From NCBI RefSeq assembly GCF_001625215.2, contig NC_030386.2, positions 35,591,296 through 35,655,295 on the forward strand: DNA of 64,000 nt, read 5' to 3'. The position numbers and the translations under genes are program-made. The notes under the pieces are model-generated. The model saw nothing but the letters and a program-made list of their open reading frames with translations, ran no database searches and had not been told where the DNA came from. Below are positions 26,901-40,100 of the stretch, piece by piece (within the stretch, counting starts at the first letter, position 1; each line of letters starts with the position of its first letter). Origin of the DNA: Daucus carota subsp. sativus (taxonomy: Eukaryota; Streptophyta; Magnoliopsida; Apiales; Apiaceae).

Positions 26901-29900
26901 TCTTAACTTTGGGGTATATATATTAGTTGTGGAAGGAGCCTTTTGCAATCCGGGCTATAATTAATTATATATTACTTCAAAGATCTTTTGTTTGCTTGTT
27001 AATTTATTTTTATATCTGTAAACTGTATATTTACACTGTGGATATATAGCAATCCAGTATACATATATTGAGATTTGATTTTTATTTGTAAAATGTTTGA
27101 AGGTTAGTGAAGCTAGAAGCTTGGACAGAGATGTGGTGGAAAGTGAACTTACTTTTGCTGGTTTTGCGGTAAAAGTCTGATTACCCTGGGCTCATTTTAT
27201 ACTCTAGTTGCATGCTCTGAATTTATTTTTGTTGCTACAACAAGATGTTTGGGAACTTGTGTCTAATTCAATATTTTTACTTTTGTTTTCACCCAACACT
27301 CTTTTTGTGTACTCCAGCTATTTAGTTGTCCTATAAGGGGAGACTCGGCCTCTGTGTTGTCTGAGCTAAGAGGATCATCACATGACTTGGTGAGTGGTTT
27401 CACTGTATGCTTTTAATGTTATGCAAGTCTCTCAATTGCACCTCCTTGGTGAGTATTCAGTATGTAAGAATTCTTTGTATTTAATATTTTAATTAAGTTA
27501 ATTAGAATGTCCTTTCTTTCCTCTCCATTGTTCACTTGCTCTGTGAACTCTTTATTAGAAATAGCACTCTTTATTAGAAATAGCAATGGAGAGACTTTCA
27601 GTGTTTCTTCGTTTTTGCTTTTTAACAAGTTAGATTTGTGTGTTGTTCTGAGTCTGGTCCGTCAATATTTTGTTAAGTCAAAAGTTGAAGTATCTGTTAA
27701 AAGAAGGTATTATAGAACTAGAGTGTTGATAATAGCACTATATGTGCACCCTCACCAAGTTTAAAAGGCTGTTTATATTGCATCATATACCCTGAACAGA
27801 AAAAAATTGCTAGATGTCAAATTTACTTAAAGAGGAGCTATATCTAAGGCAAGAAAGTAACACAATCTAAGAGATAAGGATCTCCCTGAAATTTTAGAAG
27901 TCTGTCAAATAACATTATCGTCTAGATTGTGTTTGGGAACATGTAATTCATTTCAAATGATGAATTTTAAATGACATTATGTGTGCTGTCATTTCAAATT
28001 CTCAAATTTACACGTATTTGAGTGTCTTGGATTTCTAATGAAATCCACATCCTAATTCTTTTGTTTATCCAAACATGTCATCTGATCCAACCCAGAATTT
28101 CAAATGATATACATGTTTCCCAACAGGCCATTATATAAATCGAAAAGGAAGCGCATACTCATAAAATTAGTAGGCCATCCCACTAGGCGGGTGTGCAAGT
28201 TCCCATCTGCATTATTAGGTTTTAACAAAATTAGTATACCATATAATGTGGATTTGAACAAGATCAGTATAGTATGTATCTTCATACAGATGGCGTACAT
28301 GTATATTGCAGGCATGCAGGGCGATCTTGTTTAATACTGTAACTGGCTAATCACTACATATTAGCCATATCTCAACTAAATAGTTTAAAAGGCAACCAGG
28401 AAGACGGAATATGTACGGTGCAGTGCTCTTGCTGTATCTTCCATTTCTTAAATACCATAACTGGCGATCACTACAGATTATTACCATACTGACCACTATT
28501 TAATATTCTCATCACAGACTTTGTAATTCGAGTAATTTGATTGTCAATCCTCAACAGATAGCTTTAAACATAATCGCCAAGAAGTTAAATAAAGTATAAA
28601 CAGATATTTAGTCAGTCAGCTCTCAGCAGTACTAACTGCAACTCTGGTCGTCTAGCCTGAACATATAGCTCTGAGATAAAACAGACCTGAATTTGTCATT
28701 AAGGTGCATTCGAGTACAAGTAAGCTAGAAACCTGAATGGAACACCCAGCATAATAGGATTTAGCTAAAAGCTACACACTTTAGTAACTGAAAGTTTACT
28801 TTTAAAGTATGAGGATTTAATGATCAACGACTTAGAGGTGAAATCTCCCTGCCCCTTTTAATCAAATAATTAGGCTAAGCATCCGACTACAGCGTCAATT
28901 ACAAAGGTGAATGATATAGGTGACACTTGAGGCCTGAGGGTCACAATGTTTCAGAGGTTGTGACGTCTTAGGAGTTGAGAATCAAACAAATTCTTTGAAT
29001 ATTCCTATACAGTATACATTAAATTATTATATAGTACATATTTTCTTTTGTTATACTCTTCCTAAAAATTGAATTTAGATTAAAGTCTTGTGCAGGTCTG
29101 ATTGTATTAAGCTTTTAATTGTCTAGGTGATGATAACAGGTGATCAAGCGCTAACAGCTTGTCATGTCGCTGGGAAAGTAAATATTGTTACTAAGCCCCC
29201 CCTAATTCTTGGCCCGGGGAGAAGTAGCGGGAGTTATGAGTGGGTCTCACCAGATGAAGCACAGACAATCAGATACAGGTTTTAAATGCTTTTCTTTATT
29301 TTTTTGAAGTTTTTTTTTTGGCAGCTCGCCATTTTAATTGCATTAAAGGTGTGCAATTAAGAAGGGAAAGGTGGATGTTTTATATTACATATATGATTGC
29401 TGTTTTACTGAGAAAAGGTCCTATTCAGTACAAATATTAAAATAAAGTCCCAAACAACACAATACCAAATCTGATCCTCATCAGCGCTTAATAAAAACTT
29501 TAATATTTATTCATTAGTCTGACATGAGTCAGGACAAAAAGGCGTTAATCTGTTACATATACAGTTTGGTCTGATATACTGCATTCGTGTGAGTGAAAAA
29601 CATTAAACTGAAAACATGTGAGAGACCTGATGGGCTGATGTTATCATGATGGCGGATCCTAGTTAATAGTGTTGATTAACAACAATGATGCCAATTTGTA
29701 ATTAACACAACTAATATTAGCTTTACCAGTCTTCCTGCAACTAATATGTGCATTCAGCGTGGTGGTTTGAAAAACAATATTACAGGTAACACAACTTAAT
29801 AACACGTTATCAGTAATGCATATACCAGATGCGTGAAGCTTGTGCGGGGGGTGACTAGTAAATCATTTAGTGCTATTTATGGACATTTTTATATCACGAT

Positions 29901-32246
29901 GTCTTAAAATGGACCAAAACCTTATATTACTATGTAGTAGACTTGTAAGCCAAAAAACAATAACTTCACCTACTTTTTTTAAGTGATGAAGAGGTTGAAA
30001 CTTTATCTGAGGTTCATGATCTCTGTATTGGTGGCGACTGTATTGAAATGTTGCAGCAGACATCCGCTGCTCCTAATGTCATTCCTTATGTAAAGGTGCG
30101 TGACCTGTACAGACACTTGGGATTGATTTATCTTGGTGGTTCATACTGATAAATCTACTTGTCCAGGTTTTTGCGAGGGTGGCTCCTGAGCAAAAAGAAT
30201 TCATCATGACTACTCTCAAGATGGTTGGCAGGATGACTTTAATGTGTGGTGATGGGACCAATGATGTGGGAGCTCTGAAGCAGGTATTATGTTTGAGACA
30301 CTACGTATGATTATGATGCTTGCTTGTTTATTATGTGATTCCGTTTTTTTCTTAACTTATTTCCTACTTATAAGTTGAACATTGACTTAAAAATGGACCC
30401 AGTTTATTAATCTAGAGGCCCCAAATTGCATCAAAAATGCACATGGCTTATTCTAATTGGTTACTTGTTTAGAATGGCAATTAGGAACAATATAAAGTAG
30501 CCAATTGAAATATCCCACGTGCATTTAGAATCCATTTTGGGAACTCTAGTATTCTTCTTGATTATTTGTTGGAACTAAGATGTGTATTACCTGTTTCAAA
30601 CTTGAATCTGGCTCACTATAGTATCATTTGGTTTGTGCTTGGGACAACTTTTTTTTTCCCTTCTTTTTTGGTTTTTCTTTGATTTGAAATGGTGGAATAC
30701 ATGTCTATATATCAAGCTAGAATTTAACTACCCACTAACATTTATACACAACTGCATCCACCGCTACATTAACTCCACTGCTCCATTTACTTATATTTAC
30801 GTATTTCTGAATAATTCAAAAAACAATTTGTATTTAAATAAAAAAACTAAAACTAAATTAATTATTAACATATGAAGAAAATTTCTAACATATTGTCCCC
30901 GACTTCCAACCTGAGATCTTATACCATGTTTATATACCAACTCGGTTTTAGCAGTTTTAGGAGGAGGGCTTAGGATCATTTGTTAACAGTATTCAGTATG
31001 TAGAATTCTTTGTATGTGATATTTATTAAATGTAACCTTCAGGCCAAAGGTCTCACTCAGTATTGGCTTTACACTGGGTTTAGAAAGTGTGATACTGTAT
31101 ATCTTTGTAATGGTGCTTTTAATCCCTCAGGCGCACGTAGGTGTGGCTTTGTTGAATGCAATTCCTCCTCAAAGTGACAAGTCACAATCTGAAGGTTCGT
31201 CCAAAAGTGACACGGGGAAATCCAGTAAAGTGAAGAAAGCCAAGGCTACAACAGAAGCAGGAAAGTCTCTTACTATAAATGGAGATAGCTCTTCAAAGAG
31301 TAGAGCTGCTGCAAGATCTGATTCCACCAGTCAATCAGTTGGTAATCGTCGTCAGACAGCAGCAGAGATGCAGCGGAAGAAATTAAAAAAGCTCATGAAC
31401 GAACTAAACGAGGAAGGTGATGGCCATGCAGCTCCAGTTGTTAAGCTTGGAGATGCCTCAATGGCGTCACCATTCACAGCAAAGCATGCATCTGTTGCGC
31501 CTACTATAGACATAATCCGTCAGGGCCGTAGTACTCTAGTCACTACTCTCCAAATGTTTAAAATACTCGGTTTGAATTGTCTTGCCACAGCCTATGTTCT
31601 GAGTGTGATGTACTTGGATGGCGTCAAATTGGGTGATGTTCAAGCCACAATCAGTGGAGTTTTTACGGCTGCCTTCTTTTTATTTATCTCTCATGCTAAG
31701 CCCCTTCCCACTTTATCAGCTGAACGGCCCCATCCAAATATCTTTTGCTATTATGTCTTCCTCTCTCTCCTTGGGCAATTTGCATTCCATATTTTTTTCT
31801 TAGTTTCATCCGTGAAAGAGGCTGAGAAATACATGCCTGAGGAATGCATTGAACCAGATTCTGATTTCCATCCCAACCTAGTGAATACAGTTTCATACAT
31901 GGTGAACATGATGATCCAGGTTGCTACATTTGCTGTAAATTATATGGGTCACCCCTTCAATCAGAGTATTTCTGAAAATAAACCATTCTGTTATGCCCTT
32001 TTGGCCGCTGTTGGTTTCTTTACTGCCATCACCTCTGATCTGTTTAGGGATTTGAATGACTGGTTGAAGTTGGTACCGATGCCAAAAGGATTGAGGGACA
32101 AGCTTCTCATTTGGGCTTTTCTTATGTTCTTGTGCTGCTATGCGTGGGAAAGGTTTTTGAGATGGGCTTTCCCTGGTAAGATGCCAGTGTTGAAGAAGCG
32201 ACAACGGTCAGGTGCAACTGAACAAGAAAGAAAAAAGTTGCTTTAA
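17955..32246 (+). CDS. PDR2: P5A-type P-type ATPase (MIA/PDR2, Spf1 orthologue)
   Basis: ER-membrane P5A ATPase; the family dislocates misinserted transmembrane helices. In Arabidopsis it is needed for male fertility and root phosphate response. Twenty-one coding exons: 17955-18203, 19028-19117, 19930-20132, 21213-21285, 21442-21614, 21724-21895, 22257-22361, 22444-22554, 22654-22740, 22870-23052, 24035-24085, 24166-24291, 24971-25050, 26141-26249, 26691-26819, 27103-27168, 27318-27389, 29127-29278, 29984-30095, 30167-30283, 31131-32246. They join in frame to 1191 residues (Arabidopsis about 1179). Catalytic marks: TGES at 312-315 (actuator), PPELP at 446-450 (P5A signature in the membrane core), DKTGTLT with phosphorylated Asp489, KGAPE at 604-608 (ATP binding), GDGTND at 809-814. 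A Lys/Ser-rich linker follows in the last exon, then the C-terminal membrane helices. All introns are GT-AG. Several introns hold MITEs; the coding sequence looks intact. The ATG at 17955 was chosen because it gives the family N-terminus. Confidence 0.97.
21119..21182. repeat. Perfect 32-bp tandem duplication in ATPase intron 3
   Basis: Two identical 32-bp units, 21119-21150 and 21151-21182, each beginning GGCTTTTCATGTGG, lie about 30 bp before the exon 4 acceptor. Perfect identity suggests a recent event. Confidence 0.9.
23249..23443 (+). mobile_element. hAT-type MITE with 8-bp target duplication, ATPase intron 10
   Basis: Terminal inverted repeats: CAGTGTTCTAAAA at the left, CTCTGTTCTAAAA at the right when reversed. 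The target duplication CTCGTGAA is exact at 23241-23248 and 23444-23451. An 8-bp duplication with short CA-type ends marks the hAT superfamily. The 195-bp interior is dominated by repeats of GATTAATC and GGAATTAAT words. A diverged copy in opposite orientation lies at about 49375-49562. Confidence 0.85.
24792..24804. repeat. Poly-C run of 13 in ATPase intron 12
   Basis: Thirteen C followed by a C-rich ACCCACCCC tail. It is intronic and is probably length-variable. Confidence 0.85.
27931..28133. mobile_element. MITE in ATPase intron 17
   Basis: Inverted ends: left GTTTGGGAACATGTAATTC, right reversed GTTGGGAAACATGTATATC, each followed by CATTT-AAAT words. About 200 bp and non-coding. The ends resemble hAT-like MITEs, but no clean target duplication is visible. 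Confidence 0.55.
30411..30549. mobile_element. Short MITE in ATPase intron 20
   Basis: Inverted ends of about 35 bp. Left starts CTAGAGGCCCCAAATTGCAT; right reversed starts CTAGAGTTCCCAAAATGGAT. Both arms end in ATGCACRTGG. Total about 139 bp. Superfamily not determined. Confidence 0.6.
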
Positions 32247-33524
32247 ATTGTGCAGAATACACATATTAATTCGAATGGTGTCCGTGCTACTAGAAACAGT
32301 TAGGCGGTTTTGCTAGACCAGTAAAGTCAGTGCTAAGCAGATCATAAAAAACTGTTGTTCAAGTGTTGTAACTGTCAAATTTAGATTAATTTATCGACCT
32401 TTAGATCTTTATGTGGATTTCTTTTTAGAACTTGAGAAGTCCACTTAAAAGTTGAGGTAATTTACTCATATAGAAAATTTACTGTGAATATTGTCTCCTG
32501 GTATATGCAGCAAAACTTTTCAATATTTGACAAGGGTACAATTTTACTTTTTTTTGATAATTTTTGGGGCTCAGTTGCACAAATCGAACAACTCTACCGT
32601 TTGTCAAAATTGTGAGGTTTTATGCAGTACGTTAAAAGTGTTTTAAGTTGATACATGTTTCGATTGTTATATCTGTTATGGGCAGCGGTTCACAGCCATT
32701 AATGGCTGTGGAGCAGTTAAGTAACACATAGGTTTTGGGCCGTTGGATGAATATCCAGCGGTCAGGATCATATTAAAATTTTAACACGTAAGCGTTGGAC
32801 GGAGATTCTCATGTGGACATGAGAATCCCCGTCGAAGCTGGACATGAGAATCCCCGTCGAGCGCTAAAAAAGCGCCGGATATGTTAAAATTTTAATATGA
32901 TTCTGGCCGCTGACACATAATTGCCAGGGATCCGGACCCATCTGTTATATTACTGCAAGAATAGTTTGACTAACATCATTATTATGTAGCTTTTGTTTCA
33001 ATCATAGAAATGACGAGCAAAAAATACAATGAAGTACTGTGATTCACAGCAACTCTTCCGCATATCATTACCTCGTTATGTGATATGGCAAATGATTTCG
33101 ACCATGTTCAGGCCATTATGCAAGTCACTGAATCAAATTGCATCTTGCAAAATAGTACTTGTGTATGTTTCCAGCTTGAAGTTTCAACTGAGTCTTTATA
33201 TTGAAATATTCCATGGAATCAGATTAGAGTTTCACACAAATTGTCTTGTAATCTGGTGCAAATTACAAGATGCTAAGCTGAAGATCTGAAGGCAAAAAAC
33301 ATGAAAGTGAGTCGCTCAGCCATTCAGGCTTTAGCCCAAAATACACTATTGACCCAAACTGAATAGATGTTGAATACATAAGCATTGCCTACTTTCAGCT
33401 AAAAGGTAACTAAGTAGGTGTGTATAAAGCCATCAGTTACTCAGCCTTACATGTGAAACGGCTCATAGATTCACACATAAAAAATAGGTATGCATTGATT
33501 ACATGTTTATTTGAATATAAAATT
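32247..33524. other. Convergent 3' region of the P5A ATPase and BOLA genes
   Basis: No gene is seen. It holds the two 3'UTRs, whose exact ends cannot be seen, and a Mutator-like MITE (listed separately). The two genes point toward each other across about 1.3 kb. Confidence 0.6.
32680..32939. mobile_element. Mutator-like MITE with 9-bp target duplication
   Basis: ATCTGTTAT is repeated exactly at 32671-32679 and 32940-32948. The ends are GGGCAGCGGTTC and, reversed, GGGTCCGGATCC, a short imperfect inverted repeat. Inside lie a perfect 20-bp palindrome with core GCCATTAATGGC at about 32696-32715, a strong sub-terminal inverted repeat (arms about 32750-32790 and 32880-32920, core ATCATATTAAAATTTTAAC), and a direct repeat of GGACATGAGAATCCCCGTCG at about 32814-32860. 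A 9-bp duplication is typical of Mutator-like elements. It lies about 430 bp past the ATPase stop, so possibly within its 3'UTR. Confidence 0.75.
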
Positions 33525-34953
33525 TCACTTCTTTGATTCTGCTTCGGTGGGGGTCCTGGTGGTCATCTGGTCTACTGCGTGCACAGTGCTCTGAAGTTCT
33601 TCCCATATGGCTTTGTATACCATTCTCTGCCTATTTACTGCAGATTGTCCCTCAAAAGTTGAAGCGATCACATCAATGCTGCAACAAGTAGAAGGGTACT
33701 TTGTAAGCGAGTATTATGCAATTTAAAATACGGAAACTGGGCCTAAAGCCGTATAAACCAAATATTACAACTGATGCATGTTTGAGCTTATGTTCAAATC
33801 AACCCCATCCAGCCACCCACTATCTGAGTCAGGTTGGATGACTGAGTTTAGCAAGGACCCTATAACCTCCACAACCTATCCCTCATTCGCCTCTTCACTT
33901 CTCCCACATCTTTACAGATGCCTGACATCACACACCTATGCCTAAGCAGACGAGAATTCTGGAATGAGTGGATCACTATTCCAATAGTTTCTATAACTCC
34001 TAACTACTCCCACCTCAACGCCTATCTAACATAAGGGAACCCCCAAACATTGCAAGGACCCTATATAAACAAATACAAAAATCACCGTAACAGACTAACC
34101 ATAACATTCAATTCATTTAAATCAGCAAGGGGAGCGGAAGTAAAGATTACCTAACATGACGACCATCGCCATAAGCATCTTTAACACTGACAGATTCTGC
34201 ATTCAGATGTTCCTGAATCTGTCGAAAAATAAAACAAGCTGGCACTTAATTTCCCTATAACGTATATCAATCAAGAACACAATAACATAAAAAACGATAC
34301 AAAAAAAGACTAACAATCAAAACATAATTACATCTGTTTTACATTCAATATATCACAGTTTAAATTGCCAAATTCCTTTATCAGTATTCCGTAGCTATAA
34401 AATCGAAAACTTGAGTGCCACATCTCTAAATAAAACTGTATTGCGTGAAAGACAAATGTGTAAAGAGCAGGGTCACAACTATAACAACTATAGTTAACTA
34501 TAACTCGATAATTAAATATACGCAATCAAATTCACTTAAATGTTCACAAATTTATATCTGTAGTAATAAAATTAAACTTTTGAATTAAATTGTATCCAGA
34601 CCGAATAATTTAAAAAAAAATCGAGATTAAAAATACACCGTCTCTATTGTCGAGATTTTTTACTTTACCTTCTGTTTCATGGACTGCATCAAAGGCGAGT
34701 CGATAGAACCGGGATCATTAACCTGCGTCGTTGCGCGGATACAGAAGCTCCGGCGACTAACGGTGTTAATTGACTGGTAATTCCGGCGAATAGTGAGCTC
34801 CGGTGGGGAGTATTTGAGCGGGGAAGAAGAGGAGAAAGCTAGAGAGCTCAGTAAACGAGGACGAAAAGCGCATAGAGAAGTCATTTGTGGACGAATTATC
34901 AGCGTCCTCGCCGCCATCGAAATCGCCGCCGATGATGATTTTAGAACAACCAT
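33525..34953 (-). CDS. BOLA1: BolA-family protein, probably plastid-targeted (BOLA1-like)
   Basis: BolA proteins pair with monothiol glutaredoxins (for example GRXS14 in plastids) in iron-sulfur and redox regulation. Three exons on the minus strand, 34669-34953, 34151-34218 and 33525-33678, join in frame to 168 residues. Residues 1-75 are rich in Ser, Arg and Ala with few acids, fitting an organelle transit peptide. The BolA domain follows: [10 protein letters not shown], then [11 protein letters not shown] and YGDGRHV, and the conserved helix [15 protein letters not shown] followed by HAVDQMTT. This resembles plant BOLA1. Assignment between BOLA1 and BOLA4 rests on memory of the Arabidopsis proteins and should be treated as provisional. 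The gene is intact and converges on the P5A ATPase. Confidence 0.9.
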
Positions 34954-35021
34954 TTTAATCTGTATCTATAGGCTTGCAAAGAGTTGAGTTGTGTTTGTTA
35001 CTAACGCCGTTATAGATGAAC

Positions 35022-35027
35022 CACGTG
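35022..35027. promoter_or_regulatory. G-box CACGTG upstream of BOLA
   Basis: Perfect G-box about 70 bp above the BOLA start codon, in ACCACGTGCA context. G-boxes bind bZIP and bHLH (PIF) factors and are common in light-responsive plastid-protein genes. The motif is seen; use is inferred, and it may lie at or below the transcription start. Confidence 0.35.
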
Positions 35028-36650
35028 CATCACTCGTGACCTAAAACTAATAATCTTCTCTTGCCAAAAATCACACCGTAAGGTTTTGTCAGGTTGTTAA
35101 ATAAATTTTTTAATATACCTGATAAAATTTTCAGTTTTGACTGTTTTTAGGTAGATTTCTTTATTTGGTTGTAATATATAAAAAATAAACACATGAATTC
35201 AATATATCCCGTTTATAACTTCATCTCCGGAGATCTTAGCTCAATTTATTACGATCTCAGATAATAATATCTCTAATATCATATTTAGAAAATATGATCT
35301 GAGATATTATTTTATAATATTATATACAGAATCGGTTGACGATCAAGTGGTCGCTGCTCAACACACCACTATCGACATCAAAGAAAATCTATGCACATAT
35401 AGTAGATGACGATAAATTTCTATATTTACATAACGTTAATATATTTTGCATTTTTAATATATTTTTGCGTTCTTCCCCATCATAAAATTTATATTGGTAT
35501 TCGATATGAAAAGTGAAAATGGTTTTCAAAATTTGACTTCGTACAAGTTATCCAAAATTATGTAAGTTTTATAGAAAAATCAGATGGCTTTTTTTATAGA
35601 TTTACTCTGTGTTTATAAAAAAAATATATTTAAAGATGACTCCAAGTCGTCAAGCTAAAAAAACTCATGTATTTGACTAACTTCCATATATATCACTTAT
35701 CCATCAATTTGGATTGTTAACATTTTATTTATATTAGTTGACATATATTTTAAAATTATATCTAAAATTATTTTTTCTTAGTTGAAAATTGAACATTAAA
35801 TTTTTTATTTAAACAAAATTAAAATGATAAATGAAACTATATCGTATAAGAGTTTTAAAATACGTACCAAAACCTCTTTTAAAAATTAACAATCTAAAGA
35901 GACGGAAAAAGTATATGTTTTTCCTTCTTGCTAAATACTCCATCTAAATGAAACTATTAAATTTATATTTTAATTAAAAATATAAGAAATAATCATTTTA
36001 ATTAGGAGATCAATACATTTAAAAATCTGTATTAGAAAAGTAAATATCATTCCCTTGAAAACAGATGGAGCACGATTTATATTGCTGTTGTAAATGGTAT
36101 TAATGTACCGGGCCTGAATATTTGACCAAGGGGGACGAAACTGAATCTTACCCGTTATCAAAATAAATGTGGTGATTTTCGGTCAGAGTACATACGCATT
36201 CACATCTTCATTATCCAACTCATGTTTGCGTAAAATTCTTACTCTTCCCCGCTGTTCCTTCTTATCTTCTCTACCATACTAAAATAACTCTAAATTCAAT
36301 TATAGTCCAAATTAACTTTCCATATATTAAAAAAAAATATTTAAAGTTTAAGAACTCATAGTCATGTTAATCACTTATTGTAATAATAAATGGCCTTGTA
36401 ATGACAATTAACCATGAAATGGTGTTGTGACAATTTGAGCTTAGAGGAGCAGAACTGTTTTGTCGTCAAGTTACAGGTTATAATAATATTTAATAGGGCA
36501 TGATTAGCGGCCGCAACGGCAGTAGTTTTATTAATAATTTTCCAATAATAAATAAGATAAATAAAAATAAAAAGGTGAAAGTACTCGTAATTAGGCAAAC
36601 AATTTCTCATCGATGTTTGTGTCTCCTCACCGGATGAAAACACCACTCTA
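35028..36650. other. AT-rich divergent intergenic region (BOLA / YAK1)
   Basis: No gene is seen. It contains a diverged Stowaway-like element and the two upstream regions of the divergent BOLA and YAK1 genes. Confidence 0.55.
35938..36070. mobile_element. Diverged Stowaway-like MITE
   Basis: The left end reads CTCCATCTAAATGAAAC after a TA. The right end, reversed, reads CTCCATCTGTTTTCAAG, but the right flank is CA rather than TA. About 133 bp. Decayed, so the call is tentative. Confidence 0.4.
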
Positions 36651-36684
36651 AAACACACGCACACAGACGCTGGTGGATTCTACA

Positions 36685-36688
<4 letters not shown>

Positions 36689-36719
<31 letters not shown>

Positions 36720-36760
36720 TCTCTCTCCCTCCCTCTCTCTGTCTCTCTATCTCTCTCTTT
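36689..36760 (+). repeat. CT/CA-rich microsatellite in the YAK1 leader
   Basis: (TC)n, then (AC)n, then imperfect CT runs. Such pyrimidine patches are typical around plant transcription starts. It lies about 400 bp upstream of the YAK1 start codon. Confidence 0.8.
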
Positions 36761-37151
36761 CCGATACTGATTCTTTGTGCAATCGCCGATCCTCTCCGGC
36801 GTCTTTAATCGCCGATTCCGATCATCTCGCCGTCAATTCCGGCTCCGATCACTTCGGGCAATTCTGATCGGCGTCGATTACTGTTTTACATCTATTCTCC
36901 TCTCAATCATTAAAAATTTCTTAATTATTCTATTCAATTTAATTTATGATGGATCTATGATGAAACTCGCGGTGTTGTGAATTCAAGTGAGGTTTTGTGG
37001 ATGAGAATGGGATTGCAATCTTCTGGTGAATTCTACAGATTTACCGGAAGGTTAATTTATCGGCTCGACTTGCAATCCCTTCGATAATTTCACATTTCTT
37101 ACTAATTATTGGCTTGTATTGTGATATATTATTATTCAGTGGTGTGGTTTG

Positions 37152-40100
37152 ATGGATGAAGTTGGAAGTAGTTGTAGTAATAGTAAGGAAGTAGGGGATA
37201 AACCCTTGGATGTGCCGTGGCGTCCTCGCCAGCTTGTTTTCAGTCCTTATGCTCCGACTGATGGTGCATTTGCAAAGACTCAATCTTTGCGTGTTTCTGT
37301 TAGAAGGCCTGTAAGTTACTTCTACATTTCAGTTTATGTTTTCAATAAATGCTGATTTTTTGTTAATTGGAAATAAAAATATTGAATGCTGTTTTATGTG
37401 TTGTAGCAATTATTTGTATAAAAATGTTGGTTTTAAGTGACTTAGTTGTAGAGGGGAGGTCTTATTGTTAAATGATCATGTGCTCAAGGAATTTTTTAGG
37501 TTTACTTCTTAGTTCTTAGTTCAATATTGAAGCTAGCATGTGCGAGTCAGCTTGATAGAGTTCTTATGAGGTAAGACTCTGGTGTCGAACTGAATGATAA
37601 GTACTTGGTGAATTATGTTCAGTTCATTTAGTTTATATAATATATCTGAGTGATTAAGTATATAAACAATATGATATTTATGAATTGCTAGTTGTTTGCT
37701 GATAGATAATGTATATGTGTATGTAATATTCAATTGAGCATTGAGTATAAAAAATAAAACATATCAAGTAAAAAATTAATATTGAATTTAATTTGGTATT
37801 TTATCTCTTATCTCGGTAAATTGGAACTTTGTAAATACTAAGGGAATCATAATGCAGTATTGGGTATGATTTAGGCGATCAGAAGTGGATGAGTGGACAT
37901 GTCTATTAATTCGAACGAGAACTGTAGTATAGTGTGTTATTAACTTATTTGGCTATTATTTAGGTTATGCTTCTTGTGCTTTACTATGTGTCAGGTACAA
38001 ACAATGGCAGTAGATTATAGCCAAACGTAGTCTACACGTTCCCTTGCATAAAGTATGAACTCATATATATACTAAACCATTCGACCCTTGTAATTATATT
38101 GCGCCCTGCTTTCTACTTAAAAACTGAAGCAAGCAGATTAATGTTATCACATCTTATTGTGATTTTTTCTGATCGGTTTAGGTTAATAAAATGTGATTGA
38201 TTGCTACATGGGTTATAATATAATAAATTCATAAAAGCTTCTTTGTACTGTTACCCGAAGTGGTGATTGTTTCCTGGTGTTTTAGATTGTAAAAAGTATC
38301 TTGACGTACATAATATTATTTAGCTGCAAACATTTCCTGTTATAAACTTCTGATGTAAATTTATTATGCATAAGGCGGTTTATATGCCTATATCTTAGTT
38401 GTTAGATATTCATCTTACCTAGAATCTAGGTAAAATTATTGACATATGTTTCCAGATAATTTTCTGGTTTGATTTCTATCAAAATATGAAGCTTTTGTAG
38501 GGAGATCTACAGGTTTTATGTGATTAATATTTTTGCCTTCAGTTTCTGTGAGATTCGTTACAAGCAGTTTTCTCATTGCAATTTGTTTGGCTCTTTGAGC
38601 ACACACCTATTTTCTATGAAATGGTAGTTTGATCTCAGCTTTTTTATCTCACAGTTGGTGGCAAGACTAACAAAGGACATTGTTGAGACATACCAAGCAT
38701 GCAATCCTCAGTTTCAGTTTTCAGAAGACTTGAATCCAAAGCGGTTTTTGACAAGCCCGTCTACTGGAGTATTAAATGATGGCCATGACAATGCGAATTC
38801 GGATCTAATTTTGTCTGTTAACTTACCATTGATTAAGATGGAAACTCAGCAAAGGTTTGAGATTTTTATTTGGTGACCTTGTTTTATCTTCCTTTTTTAA
38901 TTTAATTTTTATATTCCTTTTTACTACCGGAAATAGTATCCCTTCACTAACTTTAAAATTCAGGATTGACTTTCATTGTCAGTTTTAAGATGATTATATG
39001 CTTAGGAAAATTCATTTTTACAGTTTCTTTCCCTTCTTACCTAGTACTACCTTCGTTTCTTGTGCCATTTTCCAAGTTTGAAGTCCCCTCTCTGGGAAAT
39101 TTCATATGTGCTGGTGTTATCTGCGTTTAATTCATTTGCTTGATTAATGTCAAGTTATTCTTTCAGATAGTAAGATAGTAAGAAATGCGGAGTTTAGGTT
39201 TTGTACTTATATCTGGCCTCTTGAATTTGTCCCCTGCACGCACTTTCACTGTTCACAAGGTTAATTGGAAGTAAGTTTCAAGATGGAGGATTCACTTGGG
39301 TGATATACTAAACAAGATGACTGTAATGATTTACTGCATTTTATAGGTATGTGCTACAATGCAAGGAATTTTGTGCTCATTTTGCTGACGATGCCTGATA
39401 GGTTGCTTCAAATAGGTTGTTTGATGTTCTGCACGAAATCAATGTGCTTGAATATATAGTTAAATTTAATGTATTCTAGTTTTTCTATACGTATATTATA
39501 TTATATAATGTATATCTTTATTTAAAGTACGAAAAATATTATTTTTTATATTTAATCCTATTTTTAAAACACCGATAGGACTGGAGGGAGTACTGATTGT
39601 GACACTACGGTGACCTATATAAAGTTTAGATCAAAACAAAGGTGAAGGAAATGTACTAATGAGGATTGTTGGCTGAAGGGGAGAGCAAGAGAATAGGATA
39701 TCAGTTTGAAAGAATAGGGAATCAGCCATCCATTATTGTCAGTTTAGGGATTTTACTTAAGGGAAGGGGACTGACCTGAATCTTCGTCATATGTCCTCCC
39801 ATTTGCCTCAACCTTAGGCTTATGTCCTACTACCAATCTTCACTTTTATTTTTGTGTTATTCCCCTTTACATTATTGCAGAAGTATAGTATTGTATAATG
39901 CGCATATTTGGAATTACAAGCACACTTTTGTACATACATGAAACCATTAGTGCTCCTTCTCATATGCAGATACATTGTTAAAGAAATGCTTGGCCATGGG
40001 ACCTTTGGGCAGGTGGCAAAGTGTTGGGTTGCAGAATCCAAGAGTTTTGTTGCTGTGAAGATCATAAAAAACCAACCTGCGTACTATCAGCAAGCGCTGG

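Noticed and set aside
39580..39596. GGAGGGAGTA, a Stowaway-like right end in YAK1 intron 2
   Set aside because: I could not find a matching left end, so no element is called.
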